Positions 24,504 through 34,096 are shown, counted from the first letter of the stretch. The stretch is 64,000 nucleotides of DNA from Flavobacteriaceae bacterium (GCA_024643385.1 JAHEMZ010000001.1:1-64000), one strand, 5' to 3'. The notes: a model not told the origin generated them from the letters alone. Translations and numbers: made by a program.

Positions 24504-27284
24504 TTAAAATTTGTATTTGAGTTGTAATCCGAGGCGGATACCTCTTTTATATTGCGATATGATGACGTCTCCTTGGGCCGTATTTTCACGAATGCGTTCA
24601 ATACTGGGGTCGAGAAGGTTCTTAGCACTGGCGTTCACTTCGAAATGTTCTCCAATACTATTTTTCCAAACAAGATCCAACGTGGGGACGGATTTTTCTA
24701 TAATATTTCCTAACTGTCCGGAACCTAAGGCGTCTATTCGGTCACTGAAATAGGAAAAAACAGCATTCATTACCGGCTTGTAATTCCCAAACACAGGACT
24801 TAAGTTTAGATCTGCATTGATCAACAATGGGGAAGCTCCTTGTAATTCGTCTGAATTCCTATTGAAAGTAGTAGAGAATAGACCGTTGGAATCTCTTAGA
24901 TCCTGAGTGGTTTCCATATAGGTGATATTCAATCCGGCGGATAGCAGCGCATCATTTGCATCTCCTGCAATGATGTTTTTACGCACTTCTAATTCAGCAC
25001 CAACCACTTCCGCTTTTTCACCCGTTCTGAAATAACGCTGTGTTCCCGTTGCATCGTTTGCAATGACCTTATTTACCGGATTGTCAATTCTTTTACCGAA
25101 TGCGGCAATGGAGATTACTTCACTTTTTCCGAAGAACCATTCGTATTTAAGATCAAGATTATAAATATCTGAAAAAGAAGGATCTTCCAAGAGATCAGGA
25201 TTTCCACCCACCCGTTGCGTTACATCTTCGTACACAAAAGGGGCTACCTCTTTAAATTCCGGAAAAGACACCGTTTTACTTACGGCAAATCGAAGGTTTT
25301 GATCCTCGGTCAAGGCGTATTTAATATTTAAACTAGGCAAGTAAAAGTTCTGGTACGTACTTCGGAATCCCGGTTCACTGGAAGGTAAATTGATCACGTC
25401 GTATTTGATGCGTTGTTCAAAGGATTCTGCCCGAAACCCAGGTACAAAGGTCCATTTGTCACCCGCATTGATCTCGGCATTTATATAGCCCGCATGAATA
25501 TTTAAGTTGCCGGTATAGGTATTTTCATTCAAGCCGGGATAATTGGTGTTGTCAATTCCTCCTTGAGGATAGATAGGGTTAAACACGAAGGTATCCCAAA
25601 CTACACCCAAATTGTCCACATCAAAGACAGCATCAAGATTGTTAACATCTGTGACCGGAGTATTAGGCTCTATAAAGTCGTAACCGTAGCGGATATTTTC
25701 GAAATAACGCTCTTTGGTTCTTCCGTTATACCCAAAATTGAATTTAAAATTTTTGGAGGCGGTATATTCCAAATTCAGTCTGCTGTTGAGCTCTTCATCT
25801 TCAATGTTTTGAAAATAACGCTGGTTATCAAACGGAATGTTGTTGAAAAAAGATGGATTAGTAGTAGGATCATTATCGAAAGCCAGATCATATCTTTCAA
25901 CACTAATTCTACGACGATCGGGTTGACGTGCATATACTTTGTTGTAACCTACACCCCATTCTACTTTGAATTTTTCGTCGATGGTGTGTTCTCCTAATAA
26001 CTGATTTACAAAAATCATATCTTGATCGAACTGCGCATTCATTTGGTAAAATCCTCGATCGGTATCTAAGATCGCATCTCGGTTTGTCCCTTGACCTTTA
26101 ATTCCATAATACCCTACTTGATCGGTCGCGTCATTGATAAACAATGAATTGTAGCTTAATTTATGCCCGTCATTATTGTAGACGATATTAGCCATCGCCG
26201 TCGTATTGGTATTGTATTCATACTCCTCAACATTGGGAAATCTTTTCTTTTCCACGGTTGTGAAATCTACCCGAGTTCCTTCTCTGTATTCGAAATCATT
26301 GCTAAAGGAAGCCGTGTAAAAAACACTTAGTTTAGAGTTGTCCTTGAATCTTATGGAAGTTCCTCCGGAAAGCGTCCCGTTTATAGCAATGGCCTCTCCG
26401 GCACTGACCGGATCAACACCATGGGATAAAATAACGGCAAATGGATTGTTATCGTAACGGTTGTAAAAACCGAAATAACCGATTCCTTCATTGCGAACAA
26501 AATCCTGTCCGTAAGCGCGACTGTTTATATTTCCGCCTATTTCAGCGTCCAAGAAGAAATTACCGGTATAATCTTTGGCAAGGATATTTACATTTCCTGC
26601 CGCAAAATCACCATAGAAATTGGTCGCATATGCCTTACTTACGGAAACATTCTGGATCACATCCGATGAAAACAAATTAAGATCCATGTTCTTCTTTTCG
26701 ATGTCATTGGCAGGCAGGGACAAACCGTTGTAAGTGGTATTTAAATACCGGTCACCCAACCCTCGCACATACACATTACTTCCTCCTTCTTGACGTGAAA
26801 CTCCTGAAATTTTAGATACAGCACCTGCAGCATCACTCACCCCTTTGCGAGATAATTCTTCAGCGCCGATACTTTGCTTTATGGTATTTGCTTTTTTCTG
26901 TTCCAATAGAAGCGCCACTTCACTTTCTCTTTTGGTGGTAGTTTTAATAACCACCTCATCCAATGTGGCCGCACTGGCTCCTAAGGGAACATTAATGGTG
27001 GTCACCTTATTAGCTTCAACGATGATATTTGAAATTTCCACCGTTTCATATCCAACAAAACTAAAGGTAAGGGTATATGTGCCAGCCTCAACATTTTCTA
27101 GTTCGTAAAGTCCGTCAAAATCAGAAGTGGTTCCCGTTGAAGTCCCCTTTATCACGACATTTGCAAAGGCTAATGGTTCATTATTAAAGTCCTTATCAGT
27201 TAAGGTCCCTACAATGGAACCCGTTCCTTGAGCAAAAGTGAAAGCAGAAAAGAATAAAAATATAAGGGTTGAAAATTTGTTCAT
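24504..27284 (-). CDS. TonB-dependent outer-membrane receptor
   Basis: A 926-residue receptor with signal peptide MNKFSTLIFLFFSAFTFAQ, an N-terminal carboxypeptidase-regulatory-like beta domain (about residues 25-110, DGLYELENVEAGTYTLTFSF), a plug domain (about 125-235, SKISGVSRQEGGSNVYVRGL), and a C-terminal 22-strand barrel ending in YKF. It lacks the SusC signature, so it is a classical receptor. No ligand can be deduced. It is followed by a beta-helix lipoprotein gene and lies near the porin-PiT phosphate genes, which makes a phosphorus-related substrate one possibility. I chose the ATG directly ahead of the signal peptide. Confidence 0.92.
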   Translation of the reverse strand: MNKFSTLIFLFFSAFTFAQGTGSIVGTLTDKDFNNEPLAFANVVIKGTSTGTTSDFDGLYELENVEAGTYTLTFSFVGYETVEISNIIVEANKVTTINVPLGASAATLDEVVIKTTTKRESEVALLLEQKKANTIKQSIGAEELSRKGVSDAAGAVSKISGVSRQEGGSNVYVRGLGDRYLNTTYNGLSLPANDIEKKNMDLNLFSSDVIQNVSVSKAYATNFYGDFAAGNVNILAKDYTGNFFLDAEIGGNINSRAYGQDFVRNEGIGYFGFYNRYDNNPFAVILSHGVDPVSAGEAIAINGTLSGGTSIRFKDNSKLSVFYTASFSNDFEYREGTRVDFTTVEKKRFPNVEEYEYNTNTTAMANIVYNNDGHKLSYNSLFINDATDQVGYYGIKGQGTNRDAILDTDRGFYQMNAQFDQDMIFVNQLLGEHTIDEKFKVEWGVGYNKVYARQPDRRRISVERYDLAFDNDPTTNPSFFNNIPFDNQRYFQNIEDEELNSRLNLEYTASKNFKFNFGYNGRTKERYFENIRYGYDFIEPNTPVTDVNNLDAVFDVDNLGVVWDTFVFNPIYPQGGIDNTNYPGLNENTYTGNLNIHAGYINAEINAGDKWTFVPGFRAESFEQRIKYDVINLPSSEPGFRSTYQNFYLPSLNIKYALTEDQNLRFAVSKTVSFPEFKEVAPFVYEDVTQRVGGNPDLLEDPSFSDIYNLDLKYEWFFGKSEVISIAAFGKRIDNPVNKVIANDATGTQRYFRTGEKAEVVGAELEVRKNIIAGDANDALLSAGLNITYMETTQDLRDSNGLFSTTFNRNSDELQGASPLLINADLNLSPVFGNYKPVMNAVFSYFSDRIDALGSGQLGNIIEKSVPTLDLVWKNSIGEHFEVNASAKNLLDPSIERIRENTAQGDVIISQYKRGIRLGLQLKYKF

Positions 27285-27456
27285 TGTTTGATTTATTTCT
27301 CGGGGCAAAGATGCGATGCCTATGTAAAGAGGAGGTTAACTGCAAATTATGATTAAGTCATAGTAAGGTTACCTCAATGTTAATTGTAAAACCCATTTTT
27401 TGGAATTCAAAAGTCGCTGAAAATGTTATCTTGCAGTATCAATAATTTGAAAGGCT

Positions 27457-28791
27457 ATGATGCAATGGGAGCAGCTTCTTTCCCTGAAAAGGCAGGGCGA
27501 CACGAACAAAAGAATTCGCAGTGAACAAGATGAAACCAGACTTGGATTTGAAGTGGATTACGATCGGGTCATTTTTTCGTCGGCTTTCCGCAGTTTACAG
27601 GATAAAACACAGGTAATTCCCCTGTCGAAAACCTCTTTTGTTCATACTCGCTTAACACACAGTTTGGAAGTTTCGGTGGTAGGCCGTTCTTTGGGGAGGG
27701 CTGTGGGTAAGTCGGTCCTGGAAAAATACCCTCATTTACAAAAGACCCATGGGTATCAATTCAACGATTTTGGAGCGATCGTGGCTGCTGCAGCACTGGC
27801 ACATGATATTGGAAACCCTCCTTTCGGGCATAGTGGCGAAAAGGCAATTGGAGACTTCTTTTTAAATGGCCCGGGGAAAAGATTTCAAGCTTATCTCACA
27901 CCGAAGGAATATCAAGATCTATGCGATTTTGAGGGCAATGCAAACGGGTTAAAGATCTTAACCGAAACGAAACACGGAGTAGAAGGCGGCCTTCGTTTGT
28001 CGTATGCGACATTGGGAGCATTTATGAAATATCCAAAGCACTCTTTACCCAAAAGACCGACCTCCCATGTGGCCGATAAAAAATACGGTGTTTTTCAATC
28101 CGATGTCGCCATCTTTTCGGAAGTGGCGCTCGAACTAGGATTATTTTCCAGAGGCGAAGCAGGATTTTGCCGACATCCACTTACCTATTTAGTGGAGGCG
28201 GCGGATGATATTTGTTATACGATCATTGATTTTGAAGACGGGATCAATCTCGGACTGATCGAGGAAGAGGTCGCTTTGGAATATCTAGTGAATTTGGTAA
28301 AGAATTCCCTTCAAACGGAAAAGTATAGGCTGCTCATCAAGGCATCGGATCGATTGGCTTATTTGCGCTCCCTGGCTATAGGGACATTAATAGACGAAGC
28401 AGTTTCTATTTTTCTGAAATATGAAGAGGACATATTAAAAGGGGAATTTGAGGAGCCTTTATTGAATAAAAGTGTCTATAAAGCACAAATTGATGATATC
28501 ATTAAGATTAGCATCGAAAAGGTGTACCAGAGCCGGGAAGTAACAGATAAAGAAATTGCGGGATACAAAATTCTGACCACCCTGCTGGAAGTCATTACGG
28601 CTACCTTCGAAAGAAAACTCCTTGGGACTCAAGGACATTATGATCATCTTGTTTTAAGAGAAACGTCCATACAATTACCTGACTCCCATAATTATTACGA
28701 TTTTCTCATCGAAATATGTAATTATATTTCTCGCCTTACCGATGGAAATGCTTTGAGTCTTTTTAAAAAAATAAAGGGTGAGATCGATTAG
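27457..28791 (+). CDS. dgt: Deoxyguanosinetriphosphate triphosphohydrolase family (dGTPase)
   Basis: A 444-residue HD-superfamily enzyme that hydrolyses dNTPs to the deoxynucleoside and triphosphate. The metal site motifs are present: the first His in TRLTHSLEVSVVGRSLG, then AHDIGNPPFGHSGE with the HD pair, and a later Asp in VEAADDICYTIIDFEDG. The opening QDETRLGFEVDYDRVIFSSA with FRSLQDKTQV fits the family. Bacterial members control dNTP pools and can limit phage. It is a single gene, flanked by a divergent TonB receptor and a downstream protease gene. Confidence 0.95.
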   Translation: MMQWEQLLSLKRQGDTNKRIRSEQDETRLGFEVDYDRVIFSSAFRSLQDKTQVIPLSKTSFVHTRLTHSLEVSVVGRSLGRAVGKSVLEKYPHLQKTHGYQFNDFGAIVAAAALAHDIGNPPFGHSGEKAIGDFFLNGPGKRFQAYLTPKEYQDLCDFEGNANGLKILTETKHGVEGGLRLSYATLGAFMKYPKHSLPKRPTSHVADKKYGVFQSDVAIFSEVALELGLFSRGEAGFCRHPLTYLVEAADDICYTIIDFEDGINLGLIEEEVALEYLVNLVKNSLQTEKYRLLIKASDRLAYLRSLAIGTLIDEAVSIFLKYEEDILKGEFEEPLLNKSVYKAQIDDIIKISIEKVYQSREVTDKEIAGYKILTTLLEVITATFERKLLGTQGHYDHLVLRETSIQLPDSHNYYDFLIEICNYISRLTDGNALSLFKKIKGEID

Positions 28792-28885
28792 TTCTGAAAG
28801 AGTTAAAAATTACTAGGAATCCACAAAAATCTAGTATATTAGGACCTTCACAAAAAAATTACTAAACCTTAAACTATTTATTTTT

Positions 28886-31462
28886 ATGAAAAAATTACTT
28901 TTCCTATTAGCTTTCCTCACGGTAGGCCTAGTAGGTGCACAAGATTTTTCCGGTATCGTACGCGATTACCTGGGAAATAATCGCGCCCAGTGGGGATTGA
29001 CCACCGGGGACATTGAAAATGTAGCGTTTAGCGCTCAAAGTTTCTCAAAGAGCATGAACGTTCAGAATGTTTATGTAAATCAAACTTTTAATGGAATAGA
29101 AGTATTTAACTCTACTTCTAGTTTTGCCATAAGAAATGGACAGGTAATTACTGCAAATGTTTTGTTTGTTTCAGATTTAGCCTCGAAAGTAAATGCTAGT
29201 GCGCCTTCAGTTACGGCTACGGCTGCTGTATCAAGTGCTGCACAATCATTAGGAATAAACGCACCCGGCCAACTACAATTGTTAGAAGAAAACGGCAATC
29301 TATATGTTTACTCCAATGGAGGGATTTCCTTAAATGATATTCCTGTAAAATTGGTGTATCAGCAAACAGAAAATGGAGCTTACAAATTGGCTTGGGACCT
29401 AAGTATTTACTTGACTGATTCAAGTCATTATTACAGTGTTCGAATTGACGCCACTAGCGGTCAACTTTTAGAGACCAATGATTGGGTACTAAATTGCGAA
29501 TTTGGTGCCGGAAATCATGGACACAAAGTGGCTGAAACCAATAGCATTCTATTTAAAGAAGCGAGTGCTGTGAATATGGGAGGAGCTCAATACAGGGTTT
29601 TTCCAATTCCTTTCAGCAGCCCGATCGATGGAGATGATGTGATCGTCACCAGTCCTGAGGACCTTACTGCTTCCCCATTTGGATGGCATGATACGGACGG
29701 AGCCGGAGGAGCTGAATTTACCACTACACAAGGGAACAATGTGTGGGCTAAAGAAGATCTTGATGGAAATAATGGTACTAACGGCGCCTCTCCCGATGGA
29801 GGAGCAAGTTTAAATTTTGACTTTCCTTACGATCTTCCTCAACCACCTGAAAACTTCACTGAAGCCGCAACCGTAAACTTGTTTTATTGGAATAACATCA
29901 TTCACGATGTAACCTATGCTTATGGCTTTGACGAAGAAAGTGGAAACTTTCAAGAAAACAATTACGGTAACCCGGGAAATGGTAGTGATTCTGTGAATGC
30001 GGATGCGCAAGATGGCGGAGGAACCAACAATGCTAACTTTGCAACTCCTCCCGATGGTCAAAACCCAAGAATGCAAATGTATATTTGGACGGGCTCTGCC
30101 GGTTTGATCGATATTTTAACCATAAACAATGGCCCGTTGGCCGGTGTTTACCAGGGAGTTCCTGCCGGTTTCGGAGGGTCACTTCCTGTTCCACCACTTA
30201 CGGAAGATTTAGTAGTGGTAGAAGATGATGATGCCGGAGCATCCACAGATCCGAACGATGGTTGTGATAATATTACCAATGGTCCGGACCTAAACGGTAA
30301 AATAGTAGTGATCAGACGGGGAGAATGTGAGTTCGGATTTAAAGGACTTGCTGCTGAAAACGAAGGAGCACTTGCTGTAATAATGGTAAATAACGTAGCC
30401 GGAGATCCTATTGTTATGGGAGCAGGTGCCGTGGGAGCTCAAGTAACGATTCCTATGTTTATGGTATCCAATACCGATGGTGAGGCCATTATTGCTGAAT
30501 TACTAGGCGCTAACACTGTAAATGGAACCATCACAGGGGAGAATGTTTCGCCGAGCATTGATGGAGATCTGGATAATGAAATTGTGGTGCATGAATATGG
30601 ACATGGAGTTTCTAACCGACTTACAGGTGGTCCGGCAAATTCCGGATGTCTGCAGAATGCAGAACAAATGGGAGAAGGCTGGAGCGATTATTTAGCGCTT
30701 ATGATGACCATGCAGTCCGGTGATCTTCCGGAAGATGTTCGCGGATTAGCAGCTTATGCCTCCGGGAATCCAAATGGTATTCGTGAAGCTCCTTACAGCA
30801 CTGATTTTGCCATCAATGATTACACCTACTTTGATACAAACTTCAATACTACACAACCCCATGGAATTGGCTTTGTTTGGGCCACCATGTTGTGGGAAAT
30901 GACGTGGGATCTAATTGCTGAGAATGGATTTGATCCTGATATTTACAATGGTACCGGAGGAAATAATATGGCGCTTCAATTGGTCATGGATGGAATGAAA
31001 CTTCAGGCCTGTAGCCCTGGATTTGTGGATGGTCGTGATGCTATCCTTGAGGCAGATGAATTGGCCAATGGTGGAGCAAACCGTTGTTTGATCTGGAATG
31101 CTTTCGCCCGAAGAGGATTGGGCTTTAGTGCAGATCAAGGAAGCTCCGGCTCTCGTACAGATCAGGTGGAAGCTTTTGACATTCCGGCTGATTGTAATCT
31201 TGCCACAAATGACTTTAATTTCGATAATAACTTCAGCATCTATCCAAACCCAACGGAAGGAACTATCAATATAGATTCTAAAGTGAGCTTGGGTGTGACC
31301 AATGTAGCTATTTACGATATGAATGGTCGCCAGGTATTTACGCAAAATATGGAAATTGGAAATCATGTAAGCCTTGATGCTTCTAACCTTAGCGCAGGGA
31401 TTTATTTGATCAAAGTTGACGGTGGAAATTATACCCACACGTCTAAACTTATCATCCGATAA
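28886..31462 (+). CDS. Secreted M36 (fungalysin) metalloprotease with PA domain and T9SS sorting tail
   Basis: An 858-residue extracellular protease. The signal peptide is MKKLLFLLAFLTVGLVGAQ; residues 20-200 are an FTP-type propeptide. The catalytic region starts near residue 240 and is interrupted by a protease-associated (PA) domain (about 445-555, GKIVVIRRGECEFGFKG). Zinc ligands are H569 and H573 in HEYGHGVSNR, with catalytic E570 and third ligand E597 in MGEGWSDY. The last 75 residues (from about FSIYPNPTEGTINID) form a type A T9SS sorting domain ending in KLIIR, so the protein leaves the cell by the Por secretion system. It is probably nutritional, degrading proteins outside the cell. 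Confidence 0.95.
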   Translation: MKKLLFLLAFLTVGLVGAQDFSGIVRDYLGNNRAQWGLTTGDIENVAFSAQSFSKSMNVQNVYVNQTFNGIEVFNSTSSFAIRNGQVITANVLFVSDLASKVNASAPSVTATAAVSSAAQSLGINAPGQLQLLEENGNLYVYSNGGISLNDIPVKLVYQQTENGAYKLAWDLSIYLTDSSHYYSVRIDATSGQLLETNDWVLNCEFGAGNHGHKVAETNSILFKEASAVNMGGAQYRVFPIPFSSPIDGDDVIVTSPEDLTASPFGWHDTDGAGGAEFTTTQGNNVWAKEDLDGNNGTNGASPDGGASLNFDFPYDLPQPPENFTEAATVNLFYWNNIIHDVTYAYGFDEESGNFQENNYGNPGNGSDSVNADAQDGGGTNNANFATPPDGQNPRMQMYIWTGSAGLIDILTINNGPLAGVYQGVPAGFGGSLPVPPLTEDLVVVEDDDAGASTDPNDGCDNITNGPDLNGKIVVIRRGECEFGFKGLAAENEGALAVIMVNNVAGDPIVMGAGAVGAQVTIPMFMVSNTDGEAIIAELLGANTVNGTITGENVSPSIDGDLDNEIVVHEYGHGVSNRLTGGPANSGCLQNAEQMGEGWSDYLALMMTMQSGDLPEDVRGLAAYASGNPNGIREAPYSTDFAINDYTYFDTNFNTTQPHGIGFVWATMLWEMTWDLIAENGFDPDIYNGTGGNNMALQLVMDGMKLQACSPGFVDGRDAILEADELANGGANRCLIWNAFARRGLGFSADQGSSGSRTDQVEAFDIPADCNLATNDFNFDNNFSIYPNPTEGTINIDSKVSLGVTNVAIYDMNGRQVFTQNMEIGNHVSLDASNLSAGIYLIKVDGGNYTHTSKLIIR

Positions 31463-31482
31463 TATTTCATAAAATAAAATTG

Positions 31483-31512
31483 AAAAACCCTCCCATCGTG
31501 GAGGGTTTTTTT
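31483..31512. terminator. Bidirectional terminator between the M36 gene and dxs
   Basis: Stem ACCCTCC / GGAGGGT extended by A5 and T7 runs, 20 bases after the M36 stop. On the minus strand it overlaps the dxs stop codon. Confidence 0.85.
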
Positions 31513-33283
31513 ATAGATAAGAGGTAATTACTTCTAGAATATTGGCAGGAGCTATTCCTGCTAATTCTTGCAATTGCGGAATACTGCCTTGCTCAGAGAA
31601 TGCGTCTGAAATACCTAAAATATGAAGACGATTGGTGTAGTTGTGTCGAACCGCAAATTCAGCAATGGCACTTCCGAAGCCACCTGCGATTACGCCATCT
31701 TCCACCGTGATAATTACAGCATATTTTTTGAAGATCGTATGAAGTAAAGCTGTGTCCAACGGTTTTAAAAATCGCATATCATAATGAGCAATGGAAATAG
31801 CTGAATCCGATAAATTTATCGCATCAGTCACATTATCCGCCATGGTTCCCAGACTCAAAACGGCAATTTTAGATCCTTCTTTTAAAGGTTGTCCTTTCCC
31901 GATCTCAATGACCGAAAATTCTTGTTCCCACTCAATGAGTCTTCCTCGCCCACGTGGATACCGAATAGCTATAGGATGTTCCAACCCCAATTGGGCTGTA
32001 TATAAGATATTTCTTAATTCAATTTCGTTCCTGGGGGAGAAGAGGATAATATTTGGGATACATCGTAAATAAGCCAGGTCAAATATTCCATGGTGAGTGG
32101 CGCCATCTTCGCCCACAAGTCCTGCGCGATCCAAACAAAAAATAACAGGCAGATCTTGCAAACAAACATCATGAATCACTTGATCATAGGCTCTTTGTAA
32201 GAAAGTGGAGTAAATATTACAAAAAACTATTTTTCCTTGGGTTACCATCCCGGCGGCTAACGTCACGGCATGTTGTTCAGCAATGCCAACGTCAAAGGCA
32301 CGGGTTGGATATTTGTCCATCATCAACTTCAAAGAACTTCCGGTAGGCATGGCAGGTGTGATCCCTATAATAGTTAAATTTTGATCTGCCAATTCCACTA
32401 ACGTTTTTCCAAATACATCTTGAAATTTGGGAGGAAGTACGACCAATGATTTTGGAAGTAATTCCCCTGTGGAAGCATCAAATTTGCCGGGAGCATGATA
32501 CTTTACCTGATCTTCTTCCGCTTGTCGTAATCCTTTGCCTTTGGTGGTAATTACATGCAATAATTTTGGGCCTTTGATCGACTTCAATCGTTCTAACGCT
32601 TTTATAAGTACCTCAATATCGTGACCATCAATGGGTCCGGAATAATGAAAATTCAAAGCTTCAAAAATATTACCTGAATTCGGGACATGTTCTAAGGATG
32701 CCTTGATCAAATATTCTTTGAGCGCCCCCACACTAGGATCAATGCCAATGGTATTATCATTTAAGATCACTATTAGATTCGTGTCTGTAACTCCTGCATG
32801 ATTTAGGGCTTCAAAGGCCATTCCACTGGCAATGGACGCATCGCCTACTACCGCGATGTGCTGTCTCTGAAAATTACCGTCCAATTGTGCCGCTAAAGCC
32901 ATTCCTAATGCCGCAGAAATAGCAGTGCTGCTATGTCCTACCCCGAAAGTATCGTAGTTACTTTCGCTGCGTTTGGGAAAACCACTGATGCCTCCCAAAC
33001 GTCGATTCGTATGAAAAGCATCCCTTCGTCCCGTTAAGATCTTATGACCATAAGCCTGATGACCTACATCCCACACCAATAGATCATCCGGAGTATTAAA
33101 AACATAATGCAGGGCAATGGTAAGTTCAATAACCCCCAAACTGGCCCCCAGGTGTCCTTCTTTAGTAGCGACAATATTGATGATAAATTCGCGAAGTTCT
33201 GCGGCGACCAATGGAAGTTGGCTTTCAGAAATTTTCCTGAGGTCAAACGGAGAATTAATTTTTAAAAGAGAAGGTGCGTTCAT
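31511..33283 (-). CDS. dxs: 1-deoxy-D-xylulose-5-phosphate synthase
   Basis: The thiamine-diphosphate enzyme that starts the MEP isoprenoid pathway from pyruvate and glyceraldehyde 3-phosphate. The product is 590 residues from the ATG giving MNAPSLLKINSPFDL. Motifs include HQAYGHKILTGR, GHSSTAISAALGMALA, the ThDP-Mg2+ region VGDASIASGMAFEALNHAG to ILNDNTIGI, the catalytic Glu in GIAEQHAVTLAAGM, and DRAGLVGEDGATHHG. A TATCTTTG promoter element ends just 5 bases before this ATG, which supports it over the ATG 24 bases upstream and suggests a leaderless mRNA. It is divergent from tadA. Confidence 0.97.
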   Translation of the reverse strand: MNAPSLLKINSPFDLRKISESQLPLVAAELREFIINIVATKEGHLGASLGVIELTIALHYVFNTPDDLLVWDVGHQAYGHKILTGRRDAFHTNRRLGGISGFPKRSESNYDTFGVGHSSTAISAALGMALAAQLDGNFQRQHIAVVGDASIASGMAFEALNHAGVTDTNLIVILNDNTIGIDPSVGALKEYLIKASLEHVPNSGNIFEALNFHYSGPIDGHDIEVLIKALERLKSIKGPKLLHVITTKGKGLRQAEEDQVKYHAPGKFDASTGELLPKSLVVLPPKFQDVFGKTLVELADQNLTIIGITPAMPTGSSLKLMMDKYPTRAFDVGIAEQHAVTLAAGMVTQGKIVFCNIYSTFLQRAYDQVIHDVCLQDLPVIFCLDRAGLVGEDGATHHGIFDLAYLRCIPNIILFSPRNEIELRNILYTAQLGLEHPIAIRYPRGRGRLIEWEQEFSVIEIGKGQPLKEGSKIAVLSLGTMADNVTDAINLSDSAISIAHYDMRFLKPLDTALLHTIFKKYAVIITVEDGVIAGGFGSAIAEFAVRHNYTNRLHILGISDAFSEQGSIPQLQELAGIAPANILEVITSYL

Positions 33284-33288
33284 TAAAA

Positions 33289-33296
33289 CAAAGATA
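33289..33296 (-). promoter_or_regulatory. -7 promoter element (TATCTTTG) of dxs
   Basis: Exact TANNTTTG match on the minus strand, separated from the dxs ATG by five bases. Transcription would start at or next to the start codon. Confidence 0.5.
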
Positions 33297-33336
33297 CAGT
33301 TATTCACACTTTTTAGATCCTATGGGAATGAATTTG

Positions 33337-33344
33337 TACATTTG
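33337..33344 (+). promoter_or_regulatory. -7 promoter element (TACATTTG) of tadA
   Basis: Exact TANNTTTG match with eight bases between it and the tadA ATG; the expected leader is at most a few bases. Confidence 0.5.
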
Positions 33345-33352
33345 GATTAATC

Positions 33353-33805
33353 ATGAAAATAGAACCCTTCGACGATACTTATTTTATGAAGAAAGCGCTG
33401 CTTGAAGCAGAAGCCGGCTATGAAAAAGGCGAGGTTCCTATTGGTGCTGTAATTGTGGTCAATCAAAGAGTAATAGCCAGAGCCCATAATCTTACAGAAA
33501 CTTTAAACGATGTAACAGCTCACGCCGAAATGCAAGCGATCACAGCCGCCGCAAATTTCTTAGGGGGCAAATATCTAATCGATTGTACCTTATATGTTTC
33601 CGTTGAACCTTGTCAGATGTGCGCCGGAGCCCTTTATTGGAGTCAGATTTCCAGAATAGTATATGGCGCGAGGGACGAGCAACGAGGCTGTATTGCCTTG
33701 GGGACAAAGCTACATCCAAAAACAGAGATAACAGGGGGTATTTTAGCGGAAGAAGCTTCCCAATTATTGAAGAAATTCTTTATTGAAAAAAGAAATTTAA
33801 ATTAA
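33353..33805 (+). CDS. tadA: tRNA-specific adenosine deaminase (nucleoside deaminase)
   Basis: A 150-residue zinc deaminase that converts A34 to inosine in tRNA-Arg(ACG). The zinc/catalytic motifs are HAEMQAI and PCQMCAGALYWSQI, and the opening DDTYFMKKALLEAEAGYEKG followed by EVPIGAVIV matches bacterial TadA. The IVYGARDEQRGCIALG segment is also in TadA. A guanine deaminase or another nucleoside deaminase is a less likely alternative. It is divergent from dxs with 69 bases between the start codons, and its stop overlaps the cold-shock gene terminator. Confidence 0.9.
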   Translation: MKIEPFDDTYFMKKALLEAEAGYEKGEVPIGAVIVVNQRVIARAHNLTETLNDVTAHAEMQAITAAANFLGGKYLIDCTLYVSVEPCQMCAGALYWSQISRIVYGARDEQRGCIALGTKLHPKTEITGGILAEEASQLLKKFFIEKRNLN

Positions 33806-33836
33806 AAAACCCTCCGAAGCTTTGCTTGGGAGGGTT
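33804..33836 (-). terminator. Intrinsic terminator of the cold-shock gene
   Basis: Stem AACCCTCC / GGAGGGTT with an inner AAGC/GCTT pairing; on the minus strand it is followed by a T6 run. It also touches the tadA stop codon. Confidence 0.8.
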
Positions 33837-33860
33837 ACAATTCGGTTAATTACGTATATC

Positions 33861-34058
33861 TTAGTCGTGGATAACTCGCACCTTAGCGGCAACCAGTCCT
33901 TTTCTTCCTTCTTCTTCAACATATTCTACTTTGTCACCTTCATTAAGGGCTTCCCCGTTAAGACCGGTTACATGTACAAAAATGTCTTTTCCGGTATCAT
34001 CGTTGGTGATAAAACCGTAACCTTTTGATTCGTTAAAAAACTTTACTGTTCCTTCCAT
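33861..34058 (-). CDS. Cold-shock domain protein
   Basis: A 65-residue CspA-like single-domain protein. RNP1 is KGYGFITND and RNP2 is DIFVHVTGL, the two aromatic-rich motifs that bind single-stranded RNA/DNA; the opening MEGTVKFFNESKGYG is canonical. These proteins melt mRNA structure and act as RNA chaperones. The gene stands alone with its own promoter element and terminator. Confidence 0.97.
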   Translation of the reverse strand: MEGTVKFFNESKGYGFITNDDTGKDIFVHVTGLNGEALNEGDKVEYVEEEGRKGLVAAKVRVIHD

Positions 34059-34088
34059 TGTAAATAAAAAAATAAATTAATAATGCGT

Positions 34089-34096
34089 CAAAGGTA
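34089..34096 (-). promoter_or_regulatory. -7 promoter element (TACCTTTG) of the cold-shock gene
   Basis: Exact TANNTTTG match on the minus strand 30 bases before the ATG, giving a leader of about 25 bases. This is much shorter than the long regulatory leader of E. coli cspA. Confidence 0.5.

Noticed and set aside
30911-31438. 175-residue minus-strand frame
   Set aside because: Lies entirely antisense to the M36 protease C-terminal region, with no recognisable domain.
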